13,125 nt of DNA from Micavibrio sp. UBA1664 (GCA_002320485.1 DCKW01000057.1:1-13125); one strand, 5' to 3'; shown: positions 1 through 7,160, counted from the first letter of the stretch. Notes: generated from the sequence alone by a model not told the origin. Numbers and translations: made by a program.

Positions 1-284
1 CCTCCATACCCGCGCATCAGGAAACATGGCGTTGCAAATTTTCCATGCTCTTTCACAAGTTCCAAAATGGCACGTGCCGTAGGCGTCTTTCCCGCACCGC
101 CCATTGTCAGATTTCCGATGCAAATGACAGGAAGAGGGGATTTGCGTGTTAAAGTTACGACCCTGTCGAGGCGGGCAAGACCGCGATATAATATTGAAAA
201 AGGATATAGGATTTTTGCTGTCAACGGCGAGGTTGTATCTTCATCATTGGAATACCAAAAGTGCGGGATTTTAAGCTTTTGCAT
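1..284 (-). CDS. lpxK: tetraacyldisaccharide 4'-kinase LpxK (N-terminal part, cut by window edge)
   Basis: LpxK phosphorylates the 4' position of the lipid A disaccharide precursor at the inner membrane, using ATP. I translated the minus strand from the ATG at 284; the frame stays open for 94 codons to the window edge. The visible part starts MQKLKIPHFWY, has a hydrophobic/aromatic stretch at about residues 23-35 (the family carries an N-terminal membrane-associating helix), then the family's P-loop at residues 57-68 (GNLTMGGAGKTP) and a downstream RGYGG at 91-95, both typical of LpxK. The family is usually about 320-350 residues, so roughly a quarter is present. It begins 12 bases after the waaA stop, and an AGG overlapping that stop is the only Shine-Dalgarno candidate, so it is probably co-transcribed with waaA and perhaps translationally dependent on it. 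The identification rests on the P-loop context and the waaA neighbour. Confidence 0.93.
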   Translation of the reverse strand, partial: MQKLKIPHFWYSNDEDTTSPLTAKILYPFSILYRGLARLDRVVTLTRKSPLPVICIGNLTMGGAGKTPTARAILELVKEHGKFATPCFLMRGYG

Positions 285-296
285 ATTAATAATAAC

Positions 297-1583
297 CTAT
301 AGCAATCCTGCACTTTTACAAGATGGCTGAATCGCTTTGATAATCTCCTTTAAACCGGATTCCTGCTTGGATGCCACATATTTTAAAGCATTTGAAGCCA
401 ATGTGTTTTGAAGAGCAATATCTTCAAGCAATACTTTTAAAGTTGTATATAAATCATTTTTATCATGAATGATTTTACACGCATTAACCTCAGGCATTTC
501 CTGTGCTAGTACCGAAAAATTGTGAAGATCGTCACCACTGACAATGGCGCAATCAAACCATGCCGGCTCTAGAAGATTGTGACCACCGCCTGGCTTGCAT
601 CCTAAAGAATTTCCAATAAATGTAATTGAGCACAGACTGTAAAAAACACCCAGTTCACCAAGCGTGTCGGCAATATATATATCGGTTGCGATTTGAGGTG
701 ACATTTTGAGAGATCTTAATGCCACATCATAGCCATTGTTTTTGCATGTCAGTGCGATGTCATGACCCCGTTTAGGATGACGGGGAACAATAATCGTTAA
801 AAGATCGGGAAATTTCGCTTTCAGTTTCGAATGGATTTCGCAGGCGGCTTCTTCTTCCGGATCATGCGTGCTGGCATAGAGAAGGGTGGGGCGTTTGCCG
901 ATACAGTTTTTTAAATCTTGCAAAGCAAACTCATCAAACGGAAGCGGCAAAGATAAATCCTTGAGATTACCTTTTACGCTGACATTTGTTACGCCAAGGC
1001 TTTCAATGTTATTCTTATCGCGCTCTGTTTGCGCCAATATGATAGTAAAAGTGTTCATTAAATTTCTGAACCATTGCGAGGCATGGTGCCATCTGTGTAA
1101 TGATTTGTCGGACAGTCTTGCGTTAAGGAGAACGGCCGGAACTTTTAATGATTGAATAGCTTTGAGATGATTTGGCCATAGTTCGGATTCAATCCATACA
1201 ACCATATCGGGAGACCAGTGCGCATGAAATCTTTTTATCCACGCGGGATGATCATAGGGGATGAATTGATGGATGACATTATCAGAATTTGTTCTTTGTG
1301 TGATAAGACTGGCGGCGGTAACCGTCATGGTTGTCATCAGGATCGTCGGCGCAGAGGGAAGATTTATTAAGTAATTGACAAGAGGCAAGGCCGATAAAGC
1401 CTCGCCATTACTGGCGGCATGTATCCATATAATTTTACCCTGAGGGCGGGGGGTGTTAGTTTTTCCAAAGCGCTCTTCGGTTCTGCCCTTTATTTCTTTA
1501 CCTTTTCGTAATCTTGTCCATGGCAAAATGCGTAAACAAGGCCATGAAAGACGGGTGAGTGTTGTATACATCAAATCAATCAT
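297..1583 (-). CDS. waaA: 3-deoxy-D-manno-octulosonic acid (Kdo) transferase WaaA
   Basis: WaaA transfers Kdo from CMP-Kdo to the lipid A precursor on the cytoplasmic face of the inner membrane (GT-B fold, family GT30). The 428-residue product matches the usual length. Seen in order: an N-terminal hydrophobic anchor (residues 1-22), HAASNGE at 55-61, where the Glu corresponds to the general base in the family's SxGE motif, WIESELWPN at 130-138, RHPKR at 268-272 in the nucleotide-sugar half, and GGHNLLEPA at 333-341. No strong Shine-Dalgarno precedes the first ATG; an in-frame ATG at codon 5 is no better. lpxK follows after 12 bases, a common Kdo/lipid A pairing in Alphaproteobacteria. The gene starts only 45 bases from a divergent small gene, so both promoters would have to share that gap. 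Whether the enzyme adds one or two Kdo residues cannot be read from the sequence. Confidence 0.97.
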   Translation of the reverse strand: MIDLMYTTLTRLSWPCLRILPWTRLRKGKEIKGRTEERFGKTNTPRPQGKIIWIHAASNGEALSALPLVNYLINLPSAPTILMTTMTVTAASLITQRTNSDNVIHQFIPYDHPAWIKRFHAHWSPDMVVWIESELWPNHLKAIQSLKVPAVLLNARLSDKSLHRWHHASQWFRNLMNTFTIILAQTERDKNNIESLGVTNVSVKGNLKDLSLPLPFDEFALQDLKNCIGKRPTLLYASTHDPEEEAACEIHSKLKAKFPDLLTIIVPRHPKRGHDIALTCKNNGYDVALRSLKMSPQIATDIYIADTLGELGVFYSLCSITFIGNSLGCKPGGGHNLLEPAWFDCAIVSGDDLHNFSVLAQEMPEVNACKIIHDKNDLYTTLKVLLEDIALQNTLASNALKYVASKQESGLKEIIKAIQPSCKSAGLL

Positions 1584-1628
1584 TAAAAGGTCAGGCTTTA
1601 TTAATCATTATTTGTTAATCTAGGGATC

Positions 1629-1817
1629 ATGAGAAGAATATTTACTTCAAAAAAACAACGAAAACAAGCCGAAGACGCAATTATAAAAGATATGCGCCTC
1701 ATTCTGTCCAATCTGGAATCTTATAAACAGCAAAGTCATGAAAAAATAGACAAAACACAGGTTCTGTCTATTCTAACGCAATTTGTAAAATTGAAATCGT
1801 TATCGCGATTTCATTAA
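1629..1817 (+). CDS. small basic hypothetical protein (62 aa)
   Basis: I do not recognise this protein. It is 62 residues long, with a strongly basic N terminus (MRRIFTSKKQRKQ), then a stretch that reads as one or two amphipathic helices (about residues 14-58) and a basic end. It has no signal peptide, membrane segment or cysteine. An AGGG lies 4 bases before the ATG, which is a rather short spacing. The gene is divergent from waaA (45-base gap) and converges tail-to-tail with the secreted-protein operon, with stop codons only one base apart. Its last codons contain an 8-bp hairpin that may serve as a terminator. It does not lie opposite another gene, which favours a real gene, but a chance ORF of this length is possible. 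A small nucleic-acid- or ribosome-associated protein would fit the charge pattern; that is a guess. Confidence 0.5.
   Translation: MRRIFTSKKQRKQAEDAIIKDMRLILSNLESYKQQSHEKIDKTQVLSILTQFVKLKSLSRFH
1792..1813. terminator. possible bidirectional terminator hairpin at convergent gene ends
   Basis: TGAAATCG (1792-1799) and CGATTTCA (1806-1813) form a perfect 8-bp stem with the 6-base loop TTATCG. On the minus strand the hairpin begins 5 bases after the stop of the secreted-protein operon and is followed by AATTTTAC. On the plus strand it sits in the last codons of the small gene and is followed by TTAATTTACGG. Position and symmetry suit a shared terminator, but the stem is AT-rich and neither tail is a clean U-tract. 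Confidence 0.4.
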
Positions 1818-1818
1818 T

Positions 1819-2538
1819 TTACGGAATTTTATCAATAATTGGATCCAATGAATCACTGGCCGCATCATCCAAGGCTTTATTCAAATCGCCAAAATAGCCT
1901 TTGATTTTTGAATCTGCCGCATTACATACCTGTTCGATATATCTTTCGGGGTCCGCCGCCGCGCCTAATGATGTTGTTATTTCGGCGACTTTATTATTTA
2001 ATATTTCACTCAAAGAAGGAATTTCCGGTACTTCCATACATTGGTTTAATAACCATGTTTGTTCCATCATATCACAATCGGTTGTTGGTGCATCACCGAC
2101 AGAAAGACCGCCTAAGCTCCCTGTAAAACTGCTTACAATATCGCTAAAACTCGTACTGATGGCGTTTGCAATGGAATTAATCGATGCGCTGGCCCCACTC
2201 AAAAAATTATTGATATCATTAATCATAGGTGTTTTCACGAAAGGCGTCATAGAGGAATTTATATCCCCATTTGGGTTGGCATGGATATTACCGGCTTTAT
2301 TAACCAATTCCATTTGTTGATCCGCACATGTCATAAGCTCCACCGGGGTCGGCTGCGTAATTGATGCTTTTGCAATCTCGGCATTGACCTGATCCAAGGC
2401 GTCCTTGATGATTTTATTTTTTTCCAAAACCTTTGGATCGCATCCCAACAAACCTGCGTCAGCCTTGGCAGAATGACTTCCGCCTAAGGCGGTCATGGTT
2501 AACAGGCAAACTAATGTAGTAGTTTTTACTATATTCAT
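1819..2538 (-). CDS. secreted five-cysteine protein, paralog of the C-terminal domain of the upstream gene
   Basis: Unrecognised family. The frame opens at 2565, with in-frame ATGs at 2565, 2547 and 2538. I prefer 2538 because an AAGGA lies 10 bases before it, against 1 base before 2547, and because it gives a clean signal peptide (MNIVK, a hydrophobic core, then SHSAKA before the predicted cut). The mature part has five cysteines: one near its start (GLLGC), one in MTC, two flanking the block CDMMEQTW..LNQC, and one in QVC. Between them lies a Ser/Ala/Ile/Asn-rich, probably helical stretch. All these landmarks recur in the same order in the C-terminal 210 residues of the gene just upstream, so the two arose by duplication. 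It is the last of three secreted-protein genes and starts 45 bases after the previous stop. The odd cysteine number suggests an intermolecular disulfide or an unpaired thiol. A periplasmic or cell-surface role is inferred. Confidence 0.82.
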   Translation of the reverse strand: MNIVKTTTLVCLLTMTALGGSHSAKADAGLLGCDPKVLEKNKIIKDALDQVNAEIAKASITQPTPVELMTCADQQMELVNKAGNIHANPNGDINSSMTPFVKTPMINDINNFLSGASASINSIANAISTSFSDIVSSFTGSLGGLSVGDAPTTDCDMMEQTWLLNQCMEVPEIPSLSEILNNKVAEITTSLGAAADPERYIEQVCNAADSKIKGYFGDLNKALDDAASDSLDPIIDKIP

Positions 2539-2583
2539 CTTTTTCATATCCTTATTGCAACACATCCGTTCTACTCATGTTTT

Positions 2584-3912
2584 CTAGGGGATTGCATCTG
2601 TTATTGGTGACATTGCGTCATTCGCAGCATCCGTAATAGCAGAGTTGAAATCTCCCACGCTTCCTCCCAATAATCCGCTTGCGGAAGAGCAAACTTTTTC
2701 AATCATCCGTTCTGGGGCGGCGGCGATGGCTCCCGACAGTTCGGACACTTTTCCGCTGATCACATCATTTAGGGATGGAATTTGCGGAAGCTCTACGCAT
2801 TGGTTTAGCATCCATGTCTGTTCCATCATGTCACAATCGCCTGACGCACCGCCGGCACCGCCGACAAGACTTGTCGGATTAAGGGAGCCGGCTATCCCAG
2901 ACCACAAATTATTGATTGCGCCGGAAATAGACCCGGGAATATCTAATAGTCCCGAAAGCTGGGTTTCCAATTGCTTGTAAGTTAAATCAGCAAACTTTGG
3001 ACCTCCAGCCGTGCTTTGACTTAAAGTCTTGCCCGGCGTGGCGTGGATATCGCCGGCGGCATCAAGCGTTCTCAGTTGCTGATCAAGACATGTCATCTGT
3101 TCAACGGGGGTAGGGGGTTGAATAGCAGCCTTGGCAATTTCGGCATTTACCTCGTTCAGGGTGTCTTCAATAACCTTGTTTTCTTCAAGAATTGTTTCAT
3201 CACAAGCTAAAACAGATCCGGGTCCTTGAAAAGCCATTGGGTTTGCAGCGCCAGGTGTATAACCGAAACCACAATTTGGATCAGCGGAATAACTTCCTAT
3301 TCCGTATCCTCCCATTGCAGCGGCATATTTCTCCACCGCATTTGTTCCGTTAGCATCACGACATGGAGGCTGCCCTGCTGCAACAATTTTAGTCATATTG
3401 CCTTCCCCGCCTTCCGCCCATTGACGTGCGCATGTGGAGCCTACATTATGCGCCATAGCAAGTAATCCTGACATTGTGACTTCAATACCACCGTGCATTG
3501 TACCGCAATAGTTGTCACAAGTTGTCTTTAAAGCATTCATATTTTCTTGGACCAATGCTCGAAAGTAGTCATCTTGTAAGCCAGGGCAATTGTCGAAACC
3601 TGCTTTATCACTTGCATTGTTACCACCGCAAGGCAATCCAAAATTATTGGAAATACCTTGTCGAGTATCATTAATAAATTGATAGCGTCCACGCGCACTG
3701 GAGTTTGGCGCACTTATTGTATAACTACCACCGCTTTCTTGCCCGACCAACTTGGCTTCCCAATCGGCATTTCCACAGGAAGCACCTGCGGGGTCCCCAA
3801 CGCCTCTTTTACTACAGTCATAACCAGCAGAACAGCTTTGTGCCTGTGCGCCTGCATTGATAAACGAACAATAAATTAATACAGTTAAAATTAAAAAATA
3901 TGTGTTTTTCAT
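2584..3912 (-). CDS. secreted two-domain protein: lysozyme/transglycosylase-like domain plus five-cysteine domain
   Basis: The 442-residue product has a signal peptide (hydrophobic 4-20, likely cut after AQA at 22-24). Residues about 48-205 look like a divergent lysozyme-like/SLT domain: GQESGG at 57-62 offers Glu59 as the catalytic acid, RGRYQF at 74-79 matches the family's ARGLMQ-type motif, and AMAHNVG at 152-158 resembles the AYNAG motif. This part also carries many cysteines (27, 33, 46, 95, 109, 132, 136, 161, 184, 214), suggesting heavy disulfide bonding outside the cytoplasm. Residues about 233-442 repeat the five-cysteine domain of the downstream gene, including CDMMEQTW at 360-367. 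The expected activity is cleavage of peptidoglycan glycan strands; the second domain's role is unknown. Its ATG overlaps the upstream stop (ATGA), so it is probably translationally coupled; no good Shine-Dalgarno is present. A VirB1-like wall-opening enzyme for a secretion machine is one possibility, but no secretion genes are visible here. Confidence 0.85.
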   Translation of the reverse strand: MKNTYFLILTVLIYCSFINAGAQAQSCSAGYDCSKRGVGDPAGASCGNADWEAKLVGQESGGSYTISAPNSSARGRYQFINDTRQGISNNFGLPCGGNNASDKAGFDNCPGLQDDYFRALVQENMNALKTTCDNYCGTMHGGIEVTMSGLLAMAHNVGSTCARQWAEGGEGNMTKIVAAGQPPCRDANGTNAVEKYAAAMGGYGIGSYSADPNCGFGYTPGAANPMAFQGPGSVLACDETILEENKVIEDTLNEVNAEIAKAAIQPPTPVEQMTCLDQQLRTLDAAGDIHATPGKTLSQSTAGGPKFADLTYKQLETQLSGLLDIPGSISGAINNLWSGIAGSLNPTSLVGGAGGASGDCDMMEQTWMLNQCVELPQIPSLNDVISGKVSELSGAIAAAPERMIEKVCSSASGLLGGSVGDFNSAITDAANDAMSPITDAIP

Positions 3913-4487
3913 TGTTTATTCACTATTACATATTGTTTACCATTCCACATCCATACACCCGGGTTAGAATTATCAACATTGGATGAAAAAATCAAATTTG
4001 CTGGCTTGTCTATGTTAGAGGTTTGGTCATAAAAACTTCTAATTACATAGGCTGAAAAAACAGATTGCCATTGGTTTTCGGAATTTCCTTTATAAATAAC
4101 AGTCATACATCCGCGTGCGTAACAACCACCGAATTCGGGATTTTCAAAAATAGCAAAAATAAACCTTTCATTACTTTCTTTGGACTGGATAGGAATAAAG
4201 CGTGCATTAAAATCGGAGTCAGTAAGTTCTGTAACCGAGGCATCATTGACCATAGCTTTTACAATATTTTTTGCAGACTGATCATAATTAGTCTCATCAA
4301 GCTTTATCTCAACCAATTGTGGTTTTGGTCGGGAACTTTGCTGCGGAGTGGTTTGGGCATCCTGTGCCTGTGAGTGGCCGTTAAAGGCAGGTGCGAAAAG
4401 AGCGGTCGCAAGCATACATGCAAATAGTAAAGCTCTCAATTGTGCGTTATGGCTTATCAAAGCAGTCCCCTTTATTTTTGCATGCAT
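3909..4487 (-). CDS. secreted hypothetical protein with a CYARGC motif
   Basis: I do not recognise this 192-residue protein. It has a long basic n-region, a hydrophobic core at about 17-35 and a plausible cut near SQAQDA (39-44), so it should be exported by Sec. A Gln/Pro/Ser-rich linker (about 44-58) leads into a compact domain with alternating short strands. The only two mature cysteines are in GCYARGC (121-127) and could form a local disulfide. The C-terminal half is rich in aromatic and polar residues (W140, W179, W181). An AAAGG lies 8 bases before the chosen ATG, and an extended -10 promoter lies just upstream. It is the first gene of the secreted trio and its stop overlaps the next start by the ATGA arrangement. 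That tight coupling suggests it works with the lysozyme-like protein, for example as a partner or inhibitor; this is inference only. Confidence 0.8.
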   Translation of the reverse strand: MHAKIKGTALISHNAQLRALLFACMLATALFAPAFNGHSQAQDAQTTPQQSSRPKPQLVEIKLDETNYDQSAKNIVKAMVNDASVTELTDSDFNARFIPIQSKESNERFIFAIFENPEFGGCYARGCMTVIYKGNSENQWQSVFSAYVIRSFYDQTSNIDKPANLIFSSNVDNSNPGVWMWNGKQYVIVNKQ

Positions 4488-4501
4488 AAATTTACCTTTC
4501 C

Positions 4502-4510
4502 ATTATACCA
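4502..4510 (-). promoter_or_regulatory. extended -10 promoter of the secreted-protein operon
   Basis: The minus strand reads TGGTATAAT: a perfect -10 hexamer (rc of 4502-4507) with the TG of an extended -10. There is no good -35 at 16-18 bases, which extended -10 promoters tolerate. Transcription would start about 4494-4496, giving a very short leader that begins at the GGAAAGG Shine-Dalgarno region of the first secreted gene. Confidence 0.55.
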
Positions 4511-4584
4511 AAAAAGATTAAGATTTCCTAAAATTTTATTTAATCATCCGCAAATAATAAAGAGGGAGCCTGTTTTTTATCAAG

Positions 4585-4610
4585 TAAAAAGCCCCGCTCT
4601 ATGCGGCTTC
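4585..4610 (-). terminator. intrinsic terminator of the thrS operon, overlapping the DUF3126 stop codon
   Basis: The minus strand reads GAAGCCGCATAGAGCGGGGCTTTTTA: AAGCC pairs with GGCTT, with a further short GC pairing inside, followed directly by a run of five T. The hairpin includes the last codons and the TAG stop (4599-4601) of the DUF3126 gene, so the terminator is partly coding. It separates the thrS operon from the secreted-protein operon. Confidence 0.6.
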
Positions 4611-4814
4611 CTCTATATCAATATCCAAAATGGCCATGTTAAAATCATACGAGATTTCGCCTTCATCCTCGTCTTTATAAATGACGCCCAAAAACTCACC
4701 TTTCAACAGCACTTCTACCGAATCGCCGGTTTTGCGCATCCGCAAGCTTAAATCCGGCAATCCGAATTTTTTCTGAAGATAGTTTTGAACTTTGGCAATT
4801 TCCTGTGGTGTCAT
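4599..4814 (-). CDS. DUF3126 family protein
   Basis: The small 71-residue product resembles the alphaproteobacterial DUF3126 family: an N-terminal helix beginning TPQEIAKVQNYLQKKFG, a central basic strand region with VEVLLKGEFLGVIYKDEDEGE, then the family-like SYDFNMAILDIDIEE ending. It is acidic, has no cysteine, signal peptide or membrane segment, and is presumably cytoplasmic. The molecular function of the family is not known to me. An AAGGA lies 5 bases before the ATG, the best Shine-Dalgarno in this operon. It starts 9 bases after the ArsC-like gene and is the last gene of the thrS unit, with the terminator hairpin folded over its stop codon. Confidence 0.88.
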   Translation of the reverse strand: MTPQEIAKVQNYLQKKFGLPDLSLRMRKTGDSVEVLLKGEFLGVIYKDEDEGEISYDFNMAILDIDIEEAA

Positions 4815-4823
4815 AATAATCCT

Positions 4824-5168
4824 TTATAGCAATATGTTTGAATATGTATCTGTATCAAAGCCTATCAGAATGTCATCCCCTTTGGCAATGATCGGACGTT
4901 TAATAACGGAAGGTTTTGCATCGGCAAGCAATTCAGCCTGTTCACGAGACATTGAATCGCGTTCTTTCTGAGGAATCTGGCGCCACGTTGTACTTTTACG
5001 GTTAATAACATTTTCCCAGCCGTGAATATCCATCGCCTTTTTCAGAATGTCCAAATCAATACCCTTATTTTTATAATCGTGAACTTGATAATCAATGTGA
5101 TGATCATCAAGCCAACGCAAGGCCTTTCTCATGGTGTCGCAATTTTTAATGCCGTAAACAATGAGCAT
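4824..5168 (-). CDS. ArsC/Spx-family reductase-like protein, YffB type
   Basis: The 114-residue product has the thioredoxin-like ArsC/Spx fold signature: YGIKNCDTMRKALRWL at the N terminus, with the single redox cysteine at position 10 (no CXXC), and the KPSVIKRPII segment at about 86-95 that matches the conserved cis-Pro region of the family. The GIxNCDT start is characteristic of the YffB branch, proposed to be a glutathione-dependent thiol reductase, rather than of true arsenate reductases, and no arsenic resistance genes are nearby. It is cytoplasmic, with no signal peptide. Its ATG overlaps the thrS stop by one base (TAATG), pointing to translational coupling; a GAGG lies further upstream, inside the end of thrS. 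The substrate is not known from the sequence. Confidence 0.88.
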   Translation of the reverse strand: MLIVYGIKNCDTMRKALRWLDDHHIDYQVHDYKNKGIDLDILKKAMDIHGWENVINRKSTTWRQIPQKERDSMSREQAELLADAKPSVIKRPIIAKGDDILIGFDTDTYSNILL

Positions 5169-7153
5169 TAATAAGGTGCCTCACAACTTTCAGATAACAT
5201 TGCGGCTGCATCCTCTACGGACATTATTGTCTGATCTTGCGATCCCAGCTTTCTAATGGCAATGGTGCCGTCTTCCATTTCACGCTTGCCGACAACAAAG
5301 ATATAGGGAACCTTTGCCACAGAATGCTCGCGTATCTTATAATTGATCTTCTCATTTCTAAGATCAGTTTCAACACGAAGGCTCTTGTTTTTCAGAGTCT
5401 CCATGATTGTCGTGGCATAGTCAGAAGCCTCATCCGTAATCGGGGCGACCACACATTGAACGGGAGCCAGCCAGTGCGGCAGTTTTCCGGCATAGTTTTC
5501 AATCATAATGCCGATAAAACGTTCCAACGCACCTAGAGCCGCGCGGTGTAACATTACCGGACGATGGCGATTGCCGTCTTCACCAATGTAGTTCGCATCC
5601 AGACGTTCGGGCAGGTTGAAATCCAGTTGTAATGTTCCGCAACCCCATTCTCGGCCGATCGCGTCACGGATGATAAATCCAACTTTGGGCCCGTAAAAAG
5701 CGCCGTCACCTTCGCACACTTCATATTCAAAGCCCATTTCTTTCAACGCGTTTTCCAGTGCTGCTTCCGCCTTGTCCCATATTTCATCGGAGCCCACCCG
5801 CATCTCAGGACGGGTTTCAAACGTGATTTTATAATTGTTAAAGCCGAGATCTTTATACATAGCCTGAACAAGTGTGAAAAACTTAATGGACTCGGACAAT
5901 ATCTGATCTTCGCGGCAGAATATATGCGCATCATCCTGCACAAACTGTCGCAAACGTAACAAACCATGTAATGCTCCATGCGCTTCGTTTCTGTGGCAGC
6001 ATCCGAATTCGGACAGGCGAATGGGCAGGTCACGATAAGATTTGATGCCCTGATTAAATATCTGAACGTGAGCAGGGCAGTTCATCGGTTTTAACGCAAG
6101 CCAGTCTGCGCCTTTTTCGATTTTTACGTCCTCGTCGTCCTTTCCTTCCTGCAGGCAATCCGGAACCACGAACATATCTCCACGATATTTTTGCCAATGC
6201 CCTGATTGTTTCCAAAATTTGGAATGCATCAATTGCGGTGTGCGGACTTCCTGATATCCGTCATCCTTCAATCGGCGACGTACATATTGCTCGAGGGCGT
6301 TGTATATAGTGTACCCTTTAGGATGCCAGAAAACAGATCCCTGAGCCTCCTCCTGCAGATGGAAAAGATTCATTTCCTTTCCCAGTTTGCGGTGGTCGCG
6401 TTTTTCCGCCTCTTCCAGACGAGTGAGGTACTCATCCAGTTCTGCCTGTGTATGCCAAGCGGTCCCGTATATCCGTGTCAGCATGGCCTTGTTTGAATCG
6501 CCTCGCCAATATGCGCCCGCAACCTTCATTAATTTGAATGCAGTACCGACATTTTTAGTGGTGGGCATATGCGGGCCGCGGCATAAATCCAGCCAATCAC
6601 CCTGACGGTAAATTGTGATTGTCTGATCCTCTGGCAGGTCTTCGATGATTTCCGCCTTATAATTTTCACCCTTGTTTCGGAAATAATCGATGGCATCGTT
6701 ACGCTCCCATACCTCTCTCACGAAAGGATTGCCGCGTGCGATAATCTCTTTCATTTTTGCCTCGATTTTAGGTAAATCCTCAGGCGTAAAAGGCTCGTTG
6801 CGAGCAAAGTCATAGAAAAAACCGTCTTCAATATTAGGCCCGATTGTAACTTGTGTTCCAGGATAAAGTTCCTGAACTGCTTCGGCAAGAACATGTGCGC
6901 AATCGTGACGAATGAATTCAAGGGATTCTTTATCATCGCGTTTGATCAGGCGTATGGAGGCATCCTTTTCAATCGGACGGGATAAATCGCGATAGTGTCC
7001 GTCCACTTCAATCATGGCACAGGCTTTGGCAAGGGATTTGGAAATACTTTCCGCAATCTCCATACCTGTCGTACCTGCCGTATATTCGCGAACGGCTCCA
7101 TCAGGCAGGGTTATGTTGATTTGTTGATTTTTATCTTTTTTAATGGCTTCCAT
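5168..7153 (-). CDS. thrS: threonyl-tRNA synthetase
   Basis: ThrRS charges tRNA-Thr with threonine in the cytoplasm. The 661-residue product has the full bacterial layout: TGS domain (about 11-70), the editing/second-additional domain with HDCAH (83-87) and CRGPH (191-195), a class II catalytic core, and the anticodon-binding domain (about 565-655). The zinc ligands expected for substrate selection are present at C359 (MNCPAH), H410 (DDAHIF) and H536 (MLHRA). Motif 2 is FGCCHRNE (383-390), and motif 3 lies in GALERFIGIMIENY (541-554). A short charged insertion (about 334-350) precedes the first zinc ligand; otherwise the length fits the family. The first ATG is chosen because it gives a complete TGS domain. 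Its Shine-Dalgarno is weak, and a promoter lies so close that the mRNA may be nearly leaderless. It heads an operon with the ArsC-like and DUF3126 genes. Confidence 0.98.
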   Translation of the reverse strand: MEAIKKDKNQQINITLPDGAVREYTAGTTGMEIAESISKSLAKACAMIEVDGHYRDLSRPIEKDASIRLIKRDDKESLEFIRHDCAHVLAEAVQELYPGTQVTIGPNIEDGFFYDFARNEPFTPEDLPKIEAKMKEIIARGNPFVREVWERNDAIDYFRNKGENYKAEIIEDLPEDQTITIYRQGDWLDLCRGPHMPTTKNVGTAFKLMKVAGAYWRGDSNKAMLTRIYGTAWHTQAELDEYLTRLEEAEKRDHRKLGKEMNLFHLQEEAQGSVFWHPKGYTIYNALEQYVRRRLKDDGYQEVRTPQLMHSKFWKQSGHWQKYRGDMFVVPDCLQEGKDDEDVKIEKGADWLALKPMNCPAHVQIFNQGIKSYRDLPIRLSEFGCCHRNEAHGALHGLLRLRQFVQDDAHIFCREDQILSESIKFFTLVQAMYKDLGFNNYKITFETRPEMRVGSDEIWDKAEAALENALKEMGFEYEVCEGDGAFYGPKVGFIIRDAIGREWGCGTLQLDFNLPERLDANYIGEDGNRHRPVMLHRAALGALERFIGIMIENYAGKLPHWLAPVQCVVAPITDEASDYATTIMETLKNKSLRVETDLRNEKINYKIREHSVAKVPYIFVVGKREMEDGTIAIRKLGSQDQTIMSVEDAAAMLSESCEAPY

Positions 7154-7160
7154 ACTGTCT

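Noticed and set aside
67..330. 87-codon plus-strand frame
   Set aside because: It is antisense to the P-loop region of lpxK, which is clearly the coding strand, and extends into the waaA end.
1836..1850. 12-bp palindrome ATTGGATCCAAT as an operator or attachment site
   Set aside because: It lies inside the coding end of the secreted protein, has no partner copy seen nearby, and short palindromes of this size occur by chance.
1901..2980. Plus-strand frames at 1901-2320 and 2645-2980 with similar sequences (both contain HWF..HVCSI)
   Set aside because: Their similarity is a by-product of the conserved sense-strand domain shared by the two secreted paralogs. They lie fully antisense to well-supported genes.
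2584..4487. Part of a type IV secretion or conjugation locus
   Set aside because: The lysozyme-like protein suggests VirB1, but no VirB/Tra/Dot-Icm ATPase or channel gene is present in the window, so I keep it only as a hypothesis.
4824..5168. Arsenate reductase (arsC) for arsenic resistance
   Set aside because: The GIxNCDT start and short length fit the YffB branch, and no arsB, arsR or related gene is adjacent.
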